The notes: generated from the letters alone by a model not told the origin. Shown: positions 19,501 to 28,045, counted from the stretch's first letter. The stretch is DNA of 64,000 nucleotides from Motiliproteus sp. MSK22-1 (GCF_001968815.1 NZ_MIEQ01000095.1:18685-82684); one strand, 5' to 3'. Made by a program: numbers and translations.

Positions 19501-20049
19501 GGCCTGCTCGATTGCTCTCTGGTGGCTGGGTTTTAACGCCAGATCTGATCCGACAAGATTGCTGTCCTTTAAATGAGGGACCGTGTAAAAAACGGGAAAG
19601 CTATCCTTACTTTTGAATGCGGCGCTGTCCTGGCTATCTATTGAGGCACTAAGTTCTGTTGGGGTGCTAAGTTCTGTCGAGGTATTAAGTTGATTCGAAG
19701 GTCCGGAGTCCGGATTTATCCGGGGAGCCCATGCAATAGCATGCAGACCCGGATAGCGATTTAATATTCTTTCTGTTATGAATTTGAATTCATCCTGGGT
19801 TCTCAGACTATTGAAGTGAACTTTCCCCTCGAGTGTCCTTACTGCCCCAACTGAAGCGGCCAGGGTCCGTTCAAGCGCCAGTACTATATAAGACGAATGG
19901 TATTCCAGTTCACTTTTCGTGTGGTGTTTTTCATTATGTAATGCCAGTTTCCATGCCAGCAGGGTCAGTCCTATTGATAATATAAATCCTGCTAGCGGAG
20001 AATTCTTACGTAGCCAGCGTCCGAGCTTAGTCACAGGTGTCAGTCTCAT
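16588..20049 (-). CDS. CHASE/PAS hybrid sensor histidine kinase (HK3)
   Basis: 1,153-residue membrane kinase. A helix (about 19-38) and a periplasmic CHASE domain (about 55-310: YPGLHAIAWAPRI, FPVFYTVPHL, ILLFVPVYQP) are followed by a second helix (about 320-344), one PAS domain (about 368-485), HisKA with His514 ([11 protein letters not shown]), the HATPase (HLISNGIKF, VEDNGVGM, GGSGLGL), a degenerate receiver (about 747-868), a true receiver with Asp948 (LLLTDCHMPEMDG) and an Hpt domain with His1096 (CHKLKGSARS). Its ATG overlaps the stop codon of the receiver-EAL gene (ATGA), so the two are translationally coupled and probably partners, recalling RocS-RocR type systems in which a hybrid kinase feeds a receiver-EAL protein. 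Two linkers contain 18-bp tandem repeats. Confidence 0.93.
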   Translation of the reverse strand: MRLTPVTKLGRWLRKNSPLAGFILSIGLTLLAWKLALHNEKHHTKSELEYHSSYIVLALERTLAASVGAVRTLEGKVHFNSLRTQDEFKFITERILNRYPGLHAIAWAPRINPDSGPSNQLNTSTELSTPTELSASIDSQDSAAFKSKDSFPVFYTVPHLKDSNLVGSDLALKPSHQRAIEQARDTDSPIATGPIDLDGKTNGQKAILLFVPVYQPNQTIETIDQRRQHLLGFTLGVFQLERLIETALAGDAGKSEVHLRITDRDTEGEQLLYSTDHQAHGTEHAVQQNQTGDVYHHHLSVGGRNWEMEFHPRNHESSSHWLQLPLLLLIAGLLASCVIYLYLRSLINRTETYQKYVTEQARREDSELFSSSILKTVRDGVITVDSRGIIHSCNPATESIFGYKTDQLIGQKINILMPERYAEHHDDYMNRYLQTPGAKLLGSSRELEALHHDGSEFPIEIRLTKVYIQKELFFTAVVRDITERKRAENLLLEEKNASEAASRAKSAFLAAMSHEIRTPMNGVIGMVEMLGTTQMSPNQNELLATIRSSSFALLHIIEDILDFSKIEAGRLEMERVAVDLISVVEETVDTMAETARKKGVELLMFCDPELHEVYADPVRLRQVLLHLISNGIKFSSSEQQKESRVVISVELLYRKSGKQVVMFRVEDNGVGMTEASQKLLFQPFMQAEASTTRRFGGSGLGLTICQRLLDAMGGTISIDSSEGNGAIFSCRIPFEEVLTVDQKNQFDLSGLKVLLASQDQQMASYMKRYLESAGAQVRLVAKEEDPLKLAAIDSTGPVPLLMVDDKSIDIQAMKNHCNKDSTLKNLRFIILSRNTEQRMHFQDRSATLDITSLHRSDLLHITGVVAGRLSLNADPEDKKTLLQSSELPAQHASNASQRRILVAEDHKTNQKVIRHQLEQLGYNVEVADNGREALLRWKSEVYDLLLTDCHMPEMDGYELARTIRNEESERQLVPIPIIAITADALKGTAQLCNKAGMDDYLTKPIRIKDLQVVMTHWLPLTETADKSNTADPSDTAPIKTADIIDASALESVLGTSDPSILAEFYRDFVCNGEGNLNEILNAYQKGDFQTFGSLCHKLKGSARSVGAHALASCCQELESESAGKESRQLDALVSQLSQHFDAVKQWQQRTNSS
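16928..16996. repeat. Degenerate 18-bp repeats in the HK3 receiver-Hpt linker
   Basis: Four consecutive units beginning GCTGT: a 15-base copy at 16928, then three of 18 bases at 16943 (GCTGTGTCGGATGGATCA), 16961 (GCTGTATTGGATTTGTCT) and 16979 (GCTGTTTCGGTTAAAGGC). In the protein they form six-residue repeats, TETADK-SNTADP-SDTAP, just before the Hpt domain. Confidence 0.7.
19643..19696. repeat. 18-bp tandem repeat, three units, inside the HK3 CHASE region
   Basis: Three consecutive 18-base units: GAGGCACTAAGTTCTGTT, GGGGTGCTAAGTTCTGTC and GAGGTATTAAGTTGATTC. They encode the insert NTSTELSTPTELSASID near residues 122-138, in a periplasmic loop of HK3. Frame is preserved. Confidence 0.85.
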
Positions 20050-21299
20050 AGCCTGTGAGCCAAATCAAAGTGAATCAGGTGCGCGCTTCTTTCCTTCCAG
20101 GATTTGGCCCAATCAATGATCTCTCTACCGGGCATGGGGCGTGCGATAAAATAGCCCTGAGCCTGGTCACAACCCATCTCCAGGACTCGATTCCAGTCCG
20201 ATTGATTTTCCACGCCTTCAGCAACGACTGTTAAGTTCAGGCGTTTGGCCAGTTCAAAAGAGGCTTCCAGAATAGTCCTGGTAGTGTCACTTACCGTTGC
20301 TCCATGAACAAAACTTCTGTCGAGCTTTAATTCATCAAAGGGCAGGTCCCGCAGTTGCTGGAGGTTTGAGTGGCCGGTACCGAAATCATCAATGGAGAGG
20401 CCAATCATCTTAAGACGAAGACGGACCAGATTATCCATCGGTCCTTCCAGCTCTCTCATTAGCTGGCTTTCTGTAACCTCCAGTACAATATTTGAGTTTT
20501 CCTCATTGGCGGCCTTGATTGCGGCTTCGACTCGATCTGGAAAGTTAAGATCGTAAAGGCTGCTCATGGATACGTTGACCGCGGCGAACAGTTCCAGTCC
20601 CTCTTGTTTCCACCGCTTTCTGTGTTCCAGCGTCTTATTCAGCATCAGCATAGTCAGCTCGTCCATCAGATCATGCTGCTCAGCTACCGGAATAAACTGA
20701 TCGGGATAAATCGTTCCTTCAGAGGGGTCAATCCAGCGGGCAAGGGCTTCGACACCGACTAAGCGTGCCGTTAACAGATCGATCTTTGGCTGAAACCAGG
20801 GTTCAATCTTCCCTGCTGTGATAGCATGTTTCAGTGCTTCAGCCGATACCAGTCTTGGTGCCGGTACATTCCTGTCTGTTGTGCGTGATTCAGGGGTGAA
20901 GTTATTGCGGATCAGGGATCGTAATGTCTGCATTTTGACAGGTTTGGAAACAGATCCGAGCACGTTCAGTCCACGCACCCTGGCCAGGTTTTCTGCCACC
21001 GACAGAGTTCGGGAACCTTCGCCACTGATCAGAATAATACCGCCGCTAAAGTTAGCTTCCACCAGGCGACGAAAGAATTCGATGCCATCGATACCCGGGA
21101 TATTGAGATCGCTGAGGATTATCTCAACTGGCGGCTGGGAATTTTGAATTGTCAGCAGAGCCTGGCTTACATCAGTGGAAGTAACAACATACCGACAACC
21201 CATAGCCATCAGTGAAAACGAGAGGGTTTTTAGAACAAAGGGATCATCATCAACTACCAGTACGTGCCCCAGAGAGGTTTCGAACTTTTCGTTTTGCAT
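20046..21299 (-). CDS. Receiver-EAL response regulator, cyclic-di-GMP phosphodiesterase
   Basis: 417 residues: a receiver domain (about 12-130, Asp64 in ILSDLNIPGIDG, Lys119 in VSKP) and a full EAL domain (about 150-405). All main EAL catalytic motifs are present: GVEALARW with Glu184, LEVTESQL, IDDFGTGHSN, DELKLDRSF, VVAEGVENQ and QGYFIARPM. It should therefore hydrolyse c-di-GMP when its receiver allows. The receiver stretch ENLARVRGLNVLGSVSKP closely resembles the RocR/PvrR type. It is the first gene of the locus and its stop overlaps the start of HK3, which makes HK3 the likely phosphodonor; HK1 and HK2 may also feed it. ATG 21299 has an AAGG about eleven bases upstream. Confidence 0.93.
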   Translation of the reverse strand: MQNEKFETSLGHVLVVDDDPFVLKTLSFSLMAMGCRYVVTSTDVSQALLTIQNSQPPVEIILSDLNIPGIDGIEFFRRLVEANFSGGIILISGEGSRTLSVAENLARVRGLNVLGSVSKPVKMQTLRSLIRNNFTPESRTTDRNVPAPRLVSAEALKHAITAGKIEPWFQPKIDLLTARLVGVEALARWIDPSEGTIYPDQFIPVAEQHDLMDELTMLMLNKTLEHRKRWKQEGLELFAAVNVSMSSLYDLNFPDRVEAAIKAANEENSNIVLEVTESQLMRELEGPMDNLVRLRLKMIGLSIDDFGTGHSNLQQLRDLPFDELKLDRSFVHGATVSDTTRTILEASFELAKRLNLTVVAEGVENQSDWNRVLEMGCDQAQGYFIARPMPGREIIDWAKSWKERSAHLIHFDLAHRL

Positions 21300-22446
21300 T
21301 TATCGAATCTGCCTTCTGCTATATACCGTTTTGTACTATTGAGCTTTGATCTGTCTGGTTTTGTGATATACCGCTGCTAGAAATTGTTGAGAGTTTGTCA
21401 GTTGAATGTATTGCTAATCGATGATCAGGGGGGGACTGACCTTATAGAGCAGCCAGTGCCCGTGTGTGCAACACTGCTTTCCCGGAATGAACATGGCAGG
21501 GAGGGTAGAGGTTTCAAAACTGTCAGTTTTGGGCCTGTATAGATTGCCAGGTCTGAAAGCTTAGCGGCTAACTGTTTTCTGACCTTATTGGTATTAGATA
21601 CGTTTGTTACCAATATGGATGTATTTAATATCATAAAACCCACCCAGCAGACTTTTGCGGTGCTATCCATACGCTTTAAGGCCTCAGGACCTATGGATAT
21701 ACAGCACTTGATTTCAAATTACGTGGGGGGATTAGAGCTACTCGCTGGTGCGATAAAACAGGCCATCCCTGCCAATATAAGTAAATATTAGTCGGTTTTT
21801 GAGAGAGTTCAAGCTGCTCAAAATTATAAACTTGTCGCGATACCAGTGGTTGATTTTTACCCTGTCGGTCTAAGGGATCTGAGAACAATTCCATTGGGCC
21901 TCAGCTCTTTTTAGATTACATTTTTGGCTGGAAGCCCGCACAGGGGGCATATCGGTGTCCGGACCTTCCATGTCTATGCTATAGTTTTAGATATGATTTA
22001 ACGGTGCTGTTTTTGCTGGCTGGGAAATGTCAGTAATTTTGTCGCGACGGGTTAGCAAGGATCCTGCAGGTTCGCGTTGATAGGAACGATGCTAATCACA
22101 GATTTAGCGCTGTCAGGCTTATCTCCATCTGCTGTTTTTTCCAGCTTAAGCTGGGGAAGACTGTGTGCACATCAGAGTAAGCTGAAAAATCCCTTTCCGG
22201 TGATCATTTTGCTCCTTCTGGTTTTCTTTAATGGATACTCTTTGGTTTTGGGCATGACCATTAATGTGGCTGGCGCTATTTCTGTGTTTTACAGTGGTTG
22301 TTTAACGCTAGTTAATAAGGTTCCTTGGCAGGGTGGGGGAGTTAAGAGGTAAAATAAAGAATTTTTTAGTTACTGGGGAAATATTATTGATTATATGGAG
22401 TTTTTATTCGTTGGGATTAATTAGTTGCGGATGTTAGGAAAAATTA
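21300..22446. other. 1.1-kb divergent intergenic region, EAL regulator / diguanylate cyclase
   Basis: The longest gene-free stretch of the window, lying between two divergently transcribed c-di-GMP genes. Several short open frames exist (for example 21588-21791 and 22077-22352, the latter with one hydrophobic segment), but none has a good ribosome-binding site or recognisable product. A 14-base palindrome CCAGCTTAAGCTGG is at 22141-22154, preceded by six Ts. No c-di-GMP riboswitch signature was found. It may hold long leaders, a small RNA, or decayed sequence. Confidence 0.5.
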
Positions 22447-24198
22447 ATGAATAAAAAGCAGTCTCACCTGGATATAAAGGGTGTTAGCATTAGTTACAAA
22501 ATGGCTATTGTTCTTTTAATAACTACATTAACCTCAATTCTTATTATCGGATCAATATATTTTTTCAAAACTCAAAGTGAATTATCCGATGTTGTTGTGG
22601 ATCATCTACGAAAGCTGTCAAAACATCAGGTTTTTCAAATTCATCAGGCGATAGAGAGTAACCGGGATCGTTTAGCCCTTATTTCCAGTCGGACACAACT
22701 TCGAATTTCACTTTTGGAGTATGCTGAGAAAGATAAAAATGACCCAGGAACGGAGCATCTTGAGCGGATAAATAAAATAATTTTTGATGCTAAACAGTCT
22801 ATTCCCGATTTTAACAAGTTAACCATTGCCGATTCTAATGGAAAAATAGTTGTTTCTACCTCTCCTCAAACTATCAATACTGAGGTCGCCAAAAAGTACT
22901 ATCAAAAAAATGACTCTCATTCTTATGTGACGACTACTGTTGAGTCGATGGGTAGTTCAAAGAACCAGTTGGTGCTTACCCAGTGGTTATTCTACAACGG
23001 TATTCGGGTTGGGTTACTTATCGTTTACTCAGACCTGTCAATGTTTGAGAACTTGATGAATTCTCAAAAAGACGTAGGCAGTTCTGAAGAGCTTCTTATT
23101 GTCTACAAAGACGAGAAGGGTAAGCTACAATCGCTGTTGCCGCTGAAAGGTGCTGGCTCCGTCAGCCAAACTGTAAATATAGATCCCTTTGAACTTTCAA
23201 AAAAGGAGCGCGACAGTTTACAGCCTCTTATTGATTATCGTGGGCAGGAGGTTTTGGCGGTTACTCATGTTCTGCCAGAAATTAACTGGGGATTTATTTC
23301 CAAGGTTGATGTTGAAGAAGCCATGCATATTGTCGACAGCCAAAAGAGCTTTTTATTGATATCCGCATTATTGTCCAGTCTGGTGGTCATGATCATTGCT
23401 TTTATTATTGGTCAGTCGATTACCAAGCCTGTTATCGATATTGCTTATGTGGCTACCATGATTTCCGAAGGTGATTTATCCCGAAGGATACAAACCTTCA
23501 CAAGAGATGAAATAGGTGTCTTGAGTATCGCTTTTAACCAGATGGCGGATAAATTGATTGAAGCTAATAAGTTACTCGAAGATAGGGTAAGGGAAAAAAC
23601 ACTGGAGCTGACCACTGCCAATGCCAACCTGACCAAATTAAACTCTGAGCTTGAAATAATATCAATGGAAGATTCACTGACCGGGATTGCCAATCGTCGT
23701 GCTTTCGATAATTGCATAAATAGTGAATGGAAACGCGCAATGAGGACTGGTTCACCGATTGCGTTAATTTTGCTCGATGTTGACTATTTTAAGCTATATA
23801 ACGATAAATTAGGTCATCAAGCTGGTGACAAGTGTCTCAATCGGTTGGCAACTGTTCTTAGTACTTACAGTAGGCGGGGGAGTGATCTGGTTGCTCGCTA
23901 TGGAGGAGAGGAATTCGCTATTTTACTTCCGAACACTGGTAGGGAGGAATGCCTGTCAATCAGTCATAAAATTAATACAGCGGTGAAAGAAGAAGCGATT
24001 CTTCATCCAAGTTCAAAGGTCAGCCAGGTGATTACCGTTAGCATCGGGGTGGGAGCCGTTGTTCCGGGGTTGGGTTTTCCTGTTGAAAAGTTTATCGAGC
24101 AGGTGGATCTGGCACTTTACCGTGCCAAAGAAGCAGGGAGAGATCGAGTGGTTATCGTGGATGAAAGTGATTATCCTGAGTCTATGGTGCATCAATAA
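22447..24198 (+). CDS. Membrane diguanylate cyclase (Cache-HAMP-GGDEF)
   Basis: 583 residues. A transmembrane helix (about 18-41) precedes a periplasmic Cache-like sensor region (about 45-285), a second helix (about 292-315, LISALLSSLVVMIIAFIIG), a HAMP domain (about 316-370, SITKPVIDI, EIGVLSIAFNQMADKL), a short coiled coil (about 370-405) and a GGDEF domain (about 410-575). The active-site motif is GGEEF at residues 486-490. The RGSD five residues before it fits the RxxD inhibitory site, so product inhibition is expected. The enzyme should make c-di-GMP from GTP, opposing the EAL protein encoded divergently 1.1 kb away. Start ATG 22447 follows AGGAAA. The Cache region shows no recognised ligand signature. 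Confidence 0.92.
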   Translation: MNKKQSHLDIKGVSISYKMAIVLLITTLTSILIIGSIYFFKTQSELSDVVVDHLRKLSKHQVFQIHQAIESNRDRLALISSRTQLRISLLEYAEKDKNDPGTEHLERINKIIFDAKQSIPDFNKLTIADSNGKIVVSTSPQTINTEVAKKYYQKNDSHSYVTTTVESMGSSKNQLVLTQWLFYNGIRVGLLIVYSDLSMFENLMNSQKDVGSSEELLIVYKDEKGKLQSLLPLKGAGSVSQTVNIDPFELSKKERDSLQPLIDYRGQEVLAVTHVLPEINWGFISKVDVEEAMHIVDSQKSFLLISALLSSLVVMIIAFIIGQSITKPVIDIAYVATMISEGDLSRRIQTFTRDEIGVLSIAFNQMADKLIEANKLLEDRVREKTLELTTANANLTKLNSELEIISMEDSLTGIANRRAFDNCINSEWKRAMRTGSPIALILLDVDYFKLYNDKLGHQAGDKCLNRLATVLSTYSRRGSDLVARYGGEEFAILLPNTGREECLSISHKINTAVKEEAILHPSSKVSQVITVSIGVGAVVPGLGFPVEKFIEQVDLALYRAKEAGRDRVVIVDESDYPESMVHQ

Positions 24199-24293
24199 CG
24201 GGTTGAAGTTGCCGATAAACCAATTGCTATATGCTCGAATGATCTTTAGTTTGTTGGTCTTTTTACAGGCAGGATTTAATTACAGGTTTTCAA

Positions 24294-26639
24294 ATGAAAC
24301 AGCCGTCGGACCCTACTGCTTCTATTCTCCAGGCAGATATAGCCAGTAAAGATATCAAAACCTCACAACGGCGGTTGGCGCGGCTATATAAAATTGTTCA
24401 GGACGTCAGTCAAGCAACCACTATAGAACAGGCTTCAAAGGTTATTGTTGCAGGTGTTCGAGAAGCAATGCGGGTTGATGTCTGTTCAGTCTATCTGACC
24501 GATTCGGAGCAAGAGTTCCATTTGTTAATTGCCAGCGAGGGCCTCAGTCAGGATGTCGTCGGTCAGCTCAAGCTGGGCTTAAATGAAGGCCTTGTCGGTC
24601 TGGTTTGCGAGCGTTCGGAGCCGGTTAATATTCGTGATGCACCGTCCCATCCACGCAATTACTTTGTCCCTGATTCCGGCGATGAACTGTACCATGGCTT
24701 TCTCGGCGTACCTATCGTTCATCAGGGGAAGTTGCTTGGTATCCTTGTTGTACAGCAACTGCTGCAACGTCGTTTTAAGCAGTTGGAAGTTGCTTTTCTT
24801 GCCACCCTTGCTGCACAGCTGGCGGGCGGGTTTGCTCTTGCCAGGATTCGCAGTGCGGTCAGTGGAGATGGGCCCGCCCAGATTTCAGTACGACCCTATA
24901 TCGAAGGGGGCGTCGGTGCCCCCGGTATAGCGTTGGGGACAGGCGTTGTTCTTTATTCTCCGTCGCAGCTGGATCAGGTTCCAGATCGAGACGCTGAGGA
25001 TATTGAAAGAGAAGTGCAGGTGTTTGTATCTGCGGTAAAACAGGTCTCAACAGCGTTTGAGGATATTGGCAATAATCTGGGCAGCCTTGTTTCCCCTGAG
25101 GATCGCGCATTATTCGGGGCTTACGCAATGATTGCCCGTAGCGATGAGATTGTTGAGTCCACGATTGCCCGGATTAAAGCGGGTAACTGGGCTCCCGGAG
25201 CCTTAAGGGATGTGATCAGGGATTATGCCCAGGTATTTGAGGCGATGGAAGATCCCTATCTGAAGGAACGAGCTAATGATATCAGGGATATTGGCAGGCG
25301 ATTGCTTACACAGCTGCTCGAAAAGGAGCAGACACAGGTGGTTTATCCGGAAAAAACGGTATTGATCGGAGATAATATCAGTGCAATTGATTTAGCTGCT
25401 GTTCCAAGGGAGCGGCTGGTTGGGGTGGTTTCCGGCCATGGCTCGAGTATGTCTCATCTGGCCATACTTTCCCGTTCCTTAGGTGTGCCTGCGGTGATGG
25501 GGGTTGCCACGGACATACCGACCAGCGCGCTTGATGGTCAGGAGCTGATAATTGATGGCTATCAGGGACGAATCTATATCGAGCCGACTAACGCTGTCAG
25601 GAAGGAATATGGGCGCCTGATTCGACAGGAACGGGAACTGACAGATGAGCTTAAGCGCTTAAGAGACTTACCGGCAATTTCTCTTGATGGCGTCAGAACG
25701 GTACTTAACACCAACATCGGATTGCTATCGGATATCAATCAGTCACAATCCGTTGGTTCTGAAGGTGTGGGTCTGTTCCGCTCAGAATTTCCGTTTATGG
25801 TTCGAAACAGCTTCCCTACCGAGGATGACCAGTACAACCTTTATCGCAAGCTGCTGGAGCCCCTTGCACCTCAGCAGGTAACCTTGCGCACTCTTGATAT
25901 CGGCGGGGATAAGGCACTGCCTTATTTTCCCATTCAGGAAAGTAATCCCTTTCTTGGATGGCGTGGAATACGTATTTCACTGGACCATCCTGATATATTT
26001 CTCACTCAGATACGCGCTGCGCTCAGGGCGGATATTGGCCTGGGAAATTTGAAAATCCTGCTACCGATGATCAGTTCGATCGATGATCTTGATCAGGCCA
26101 TTGCCCTGGTTCATAGAGCCTATGAGCAGTTGAAGGAAGAAGGGTTCGATGTGACCCTGCCCCCTATCGGAGCGATGATTGAAGTTCCTGCTGCCGTTTA
26201 TCTGGCGAACGCGATTGCCCAGCGCGTTGATTTTATGTCTGTCGGCACCAATGATTTAATTCAATACCTGCTCGCTGTGGATCGTAATAATGAGCGGGTC
26301 ATCAGGTGGTTTGATCCATTACATCCGTCGGTTATTGCTGCCTTGCTTCAGATTGTCGAGGCGGGTAAGCGACATAACAAACCCGTCAGCGTCTGTGGTG
26401 AGGCTGCCGGTGATCCGGCGGTTGCGCTGCTTCTGTTGGGGATGGGGGTTACCAGTCTGAGTCTGAATGCCAGTGATCTTCCGCGAGTGAAGTGGTTGGT
26501 GCGTTCTTTTTCTCAGACGCGCTGCTGGGACATACTCCAGCAGGCTCTTGTCCTCGATAAGGCCTCCGCTATTCGGGATATGCTCACGCAGGTGCTTATT
26601 GATGGTAATTTAGGTGGGCTCACGCGGCCCGGAAAGTGA
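24294..26639 (+). CDS. ptsP: Phosphoenolpyruvate-protein phosphotransferase PtsP (EI-Ntr)
   Basis: 781-residue enzyme I of the nitrogen phosphotransferase system, which takes phosphate from PEP and passes it to NPr. A GAF domain covers about 45-195 (VCSVYLTDSEQEF, HGFLGVPIVHQGKLLGILVVQ). The phospho-histidine is His388 in SSMSHLAILSRSLGVPAVMG, and the PEP-binding barrel includes GVGLFRSEF, TLDIGGDKALPYF, FLGWRGIRISL and MSVGTNDLIQYLLAVDRNN. The N-terminus is about 25 residues longer than in E. coli PtsP, before the usual LYKIVQDV start; ATG 24294 is the first good start. Enteric ptsP sits next to nudH (rppH), which is not the case here: a diguanylate cyclase gene lies 95 bases upstream. No ptsO or ptsN is in the window. 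Confidence 0.95.
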   Translation: MKQPSDPTASILQADIASKDIKTSQRRLARLYKIVQDVSQATTIEQASKVIVAGVREAMRVDVCSVYLTDSEQEFHLLIASEGLSQDVVGQLKLGLNEGLVGLVCERSEPVNIRDAPSHPRNYFVPDSGDELYHGFLGVPIVHQGKLLGILVVQQLLQRRFKQLEVAFLATLAAQLAGGFALARIRSAVSGDGPAQISVRPYIEGGVGAPGIALGTGVVLYSPSQLDQVPDRDAEDIEREVQVFVSAVKQVSTAFEDIGNNLGSLVSPEDRALFGAYAMIARSDEIVESTIARIKAGNWAPGALRDVIRDYAQVFEAMEDPYLKERANDIRDIGRRLLTQLLEKEQTQVVYPEKTVLIGDNISAIDLAAVPRERLVGVVSGHGSSMSHLAILSRSLGVPAVMGVATDIPTSALDGQELIIDGYQGRIYIEPTNAVRKEYGRLIRQERELTDELKRLRDLPAISLDGVRTVLNTNIGLLSDINQSQSVGSEGVGLFRSEFPFMVRNSFPTEDDQYNLYRKLLEPLAPQQVTLRTLDIGGDKALPYFPIQESNPFLGWRGIRISLDHPDIFLTQIRAALRADIGLGNLKILLPMISSIDDLDQAIALVHRAYEQLKEEGFDVTLPPIGAMIEVPAAVYLANAIAQRVDFMSVGTNDLIQYLLAVDRNNERVIRWFDPLHPSVIAALLQIVEAGKRHNKPVSVCGEAAGDPAVALLLLGMGVTSLSLNASDLPRVKWLVRSFSQTRCWDILQQALVLDKASAIRDMLTQVLIDGNLGGLTRPGK

Positions 26640-26680
26640 ACCGCGTAGAAACTGAACTGAGTCGATCTGTTGCCCGGCTT

Positions 26681-28045
26681 TTAGCTTTGAAGTAAAAATA
26701 TTGATGCCATTCCAAGAAAACTCAGAAAGCCGATTACATCGGTAACCGTTGTCAATATCACAGCACCAGATAAAGCCGGATCAATATTTATCCGCTTTAG
26801 TATCAAAGGAATAACTACACCAGAAAAAGAGGCTGCGAGGAAATTCAGGATTAACGCTAGCGAGATAATGATCGATAATTTCGGATCGTGGAACCACATC
26901 AGTGAAACTGCGGCTACCAGCAGAGACCATACCAGCCCGTTTAAGGCTCCAATCGCCAGCTCCTTGCGTACCAGCCAGGGCGTGTTGGCGCGTGATATCT
27001 GATTAAGCGCCATTCCACGAATAGTTAATGTCAGGGTTTGGCTACCGGCAATTCCCCCCATGCTGGCCGTCACTGGCATCAGTACAGCCAGAGCGACAAT
27101 CTGTTCCAGTGCTTCTTCAAAGAGGCCGATGACCCATACGGCAATAAAAACGGTCAGAAGATTGATCCCGAGCCAGATACCTCTGCGTTTGGCACTGGGC
27201 ACGATTGGAGCGAACAAGTCTTCTTCGGTGGAGATACCCCCTGATTTGAGTAGCGCCTGATCCCCTTCATGGCGAATAACATCAACTATGTCATCGACGG
27301 TTATTCTTCCACAGAGCTTGCCTTCGTCGTTAACTACGGCGATTGAGATTAATGAGCGTTTTTCAAATAATACCGCGACTTCGTGCTCAGGAGCATCAAG
27401 GCGAACAGCTTCTTCTTTGCCGATCATTGCGTCCTTAACCAGAGTGTCTGCAGCGCCGGTCACCACATCTGCCAGAGGAAGCTTACCCAGATACAGACCT
27501 TCTGCATCGATAACCATCAGTGAATCGGTCAGAGGAGGCAATTTCTGATGCATTCTCAACCAGCGTAACACCACAGAAAAATTAACTCCCTGGCGGACGC
27601 TAAGAACCTCTGTGCGCATCAGTCGGCCGGCAGTGCCCTCTGTGAAACTGAGTACGGTTTCCAGCCGTTGGCGATGGTCTCGTTCCAATGCATCAATGAT
27701 CGAGTCAGTTACCTGATCAGAGATGTCACCAATAATGACAGCCAGGTCATCTACATCCATCTCCTCGGCGGCATGAATCAGTTGCTGATCGTTCATTTCG
27801 CCCAGTATTCCTGGACGCACTTCAGCTCGGAGCAGGGGCATGACTTCTGTTTGCTGTTGCTCGGTTAGCAGTCCCCAAACAATCAATCGTTGTTCCGGTA
27901 ACAGCGCTGCGAGCAGGTTGGCAATATCCCCGGCTTCACTTTGTGCGATAAACTGCTGCAACGCTGGCAGATTGTTACTGCGAATATCCTGAATAACGCT
28001 ATCTACGTTAATGGCGCTGGACTCGATGGCAACAGGGTTCATCAT
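26681..28045 (-). CDS. mgtE: Magnesium transporter MgtE
   Basis: 454 residues with the complete MgtE plan: an N-terminal Mg2+-sensing superhelical domain (about 15-130; LLAALLPEQRLIVWGLL, EEMDVDDLAVIIGDI), paired CBS domains (about 135-260; TVDDIVDVIRHEGDQ) and five transmembrane helices (about 285-454; VLMPVTASMGGIAGSQTLTLTIRG). The MP..GG..G region is the pore signature. MgtE is a Mg2+-gated Mg2+ channel of the inner membrane. ATG 28045 has AAGG upstream; a second ATG follows directly. It is convergent with ptsP and divergent from the RimK locus. I saw no Mg2+ riboswitch in its leader. Confidence 0.94.
   Translation of the reverse strand: MMNPVAIESSAINVDSVIQDIRSNNLPALQQFIAQSEAGDIANLLAALLPEQRLIVWGLLTEQQQTEVMPLLRAEVRPGILGEMNDQQLIHAAEEMDVDDLAVIIGDISDQVTDSIIDALERDHRQRLETVLSFTEGTAGRLMRTEVLSVRQGVNFSVVLRWLRMHQKLPPLTDSLMVIDAEGLYLGKLPLADVVTGAADTLVKDAMIGKEEAVRLDAPEHEVAVLFEKRSLISIAVVNDEGKLCGRITVDDIVDVIRHEGDQALLKSGGISTEEDLFAPIVPSAKRRGIWLGINLLTVFIAVWVIGLFEEALEQIVALAVLMPVTASMGGIAGSQTLTLTIRGMALNQISRANTPWLVRKELAIGALNGLVWSLLVAAVSLMWFHDPKLSIIISLALILNFLAASFSGVVIPLILKRINIDPALSGAVILTTVTDVIGFLSFLGMASIFLLQS

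Noticed and set aside
21588..21791. Open frame ending in a helical-looking stretch (ISNYVGGLELLAGAIKQ)
   Set aside because: Starts only at TTG without a ribosome-binding site; an internal ATG gives 58 residues but no recognised product. Possible small protein, not supportable.
22141..22154. CCAGCTTAAGCTGG as a terminator
   Set aside because: The T-run precedes rather than follows the stem on the plus strand, and on the minus strand the stem is followed by As. Kept only as a palindrome.
22077..22352. Open frame of 91 codons with one hydrophobic segment upstream of the diguanylate cyclase gene
   Set aside because: No convincing ribosome-binding site, no recognisable family, and composition like the surrounding non-coding DNA.
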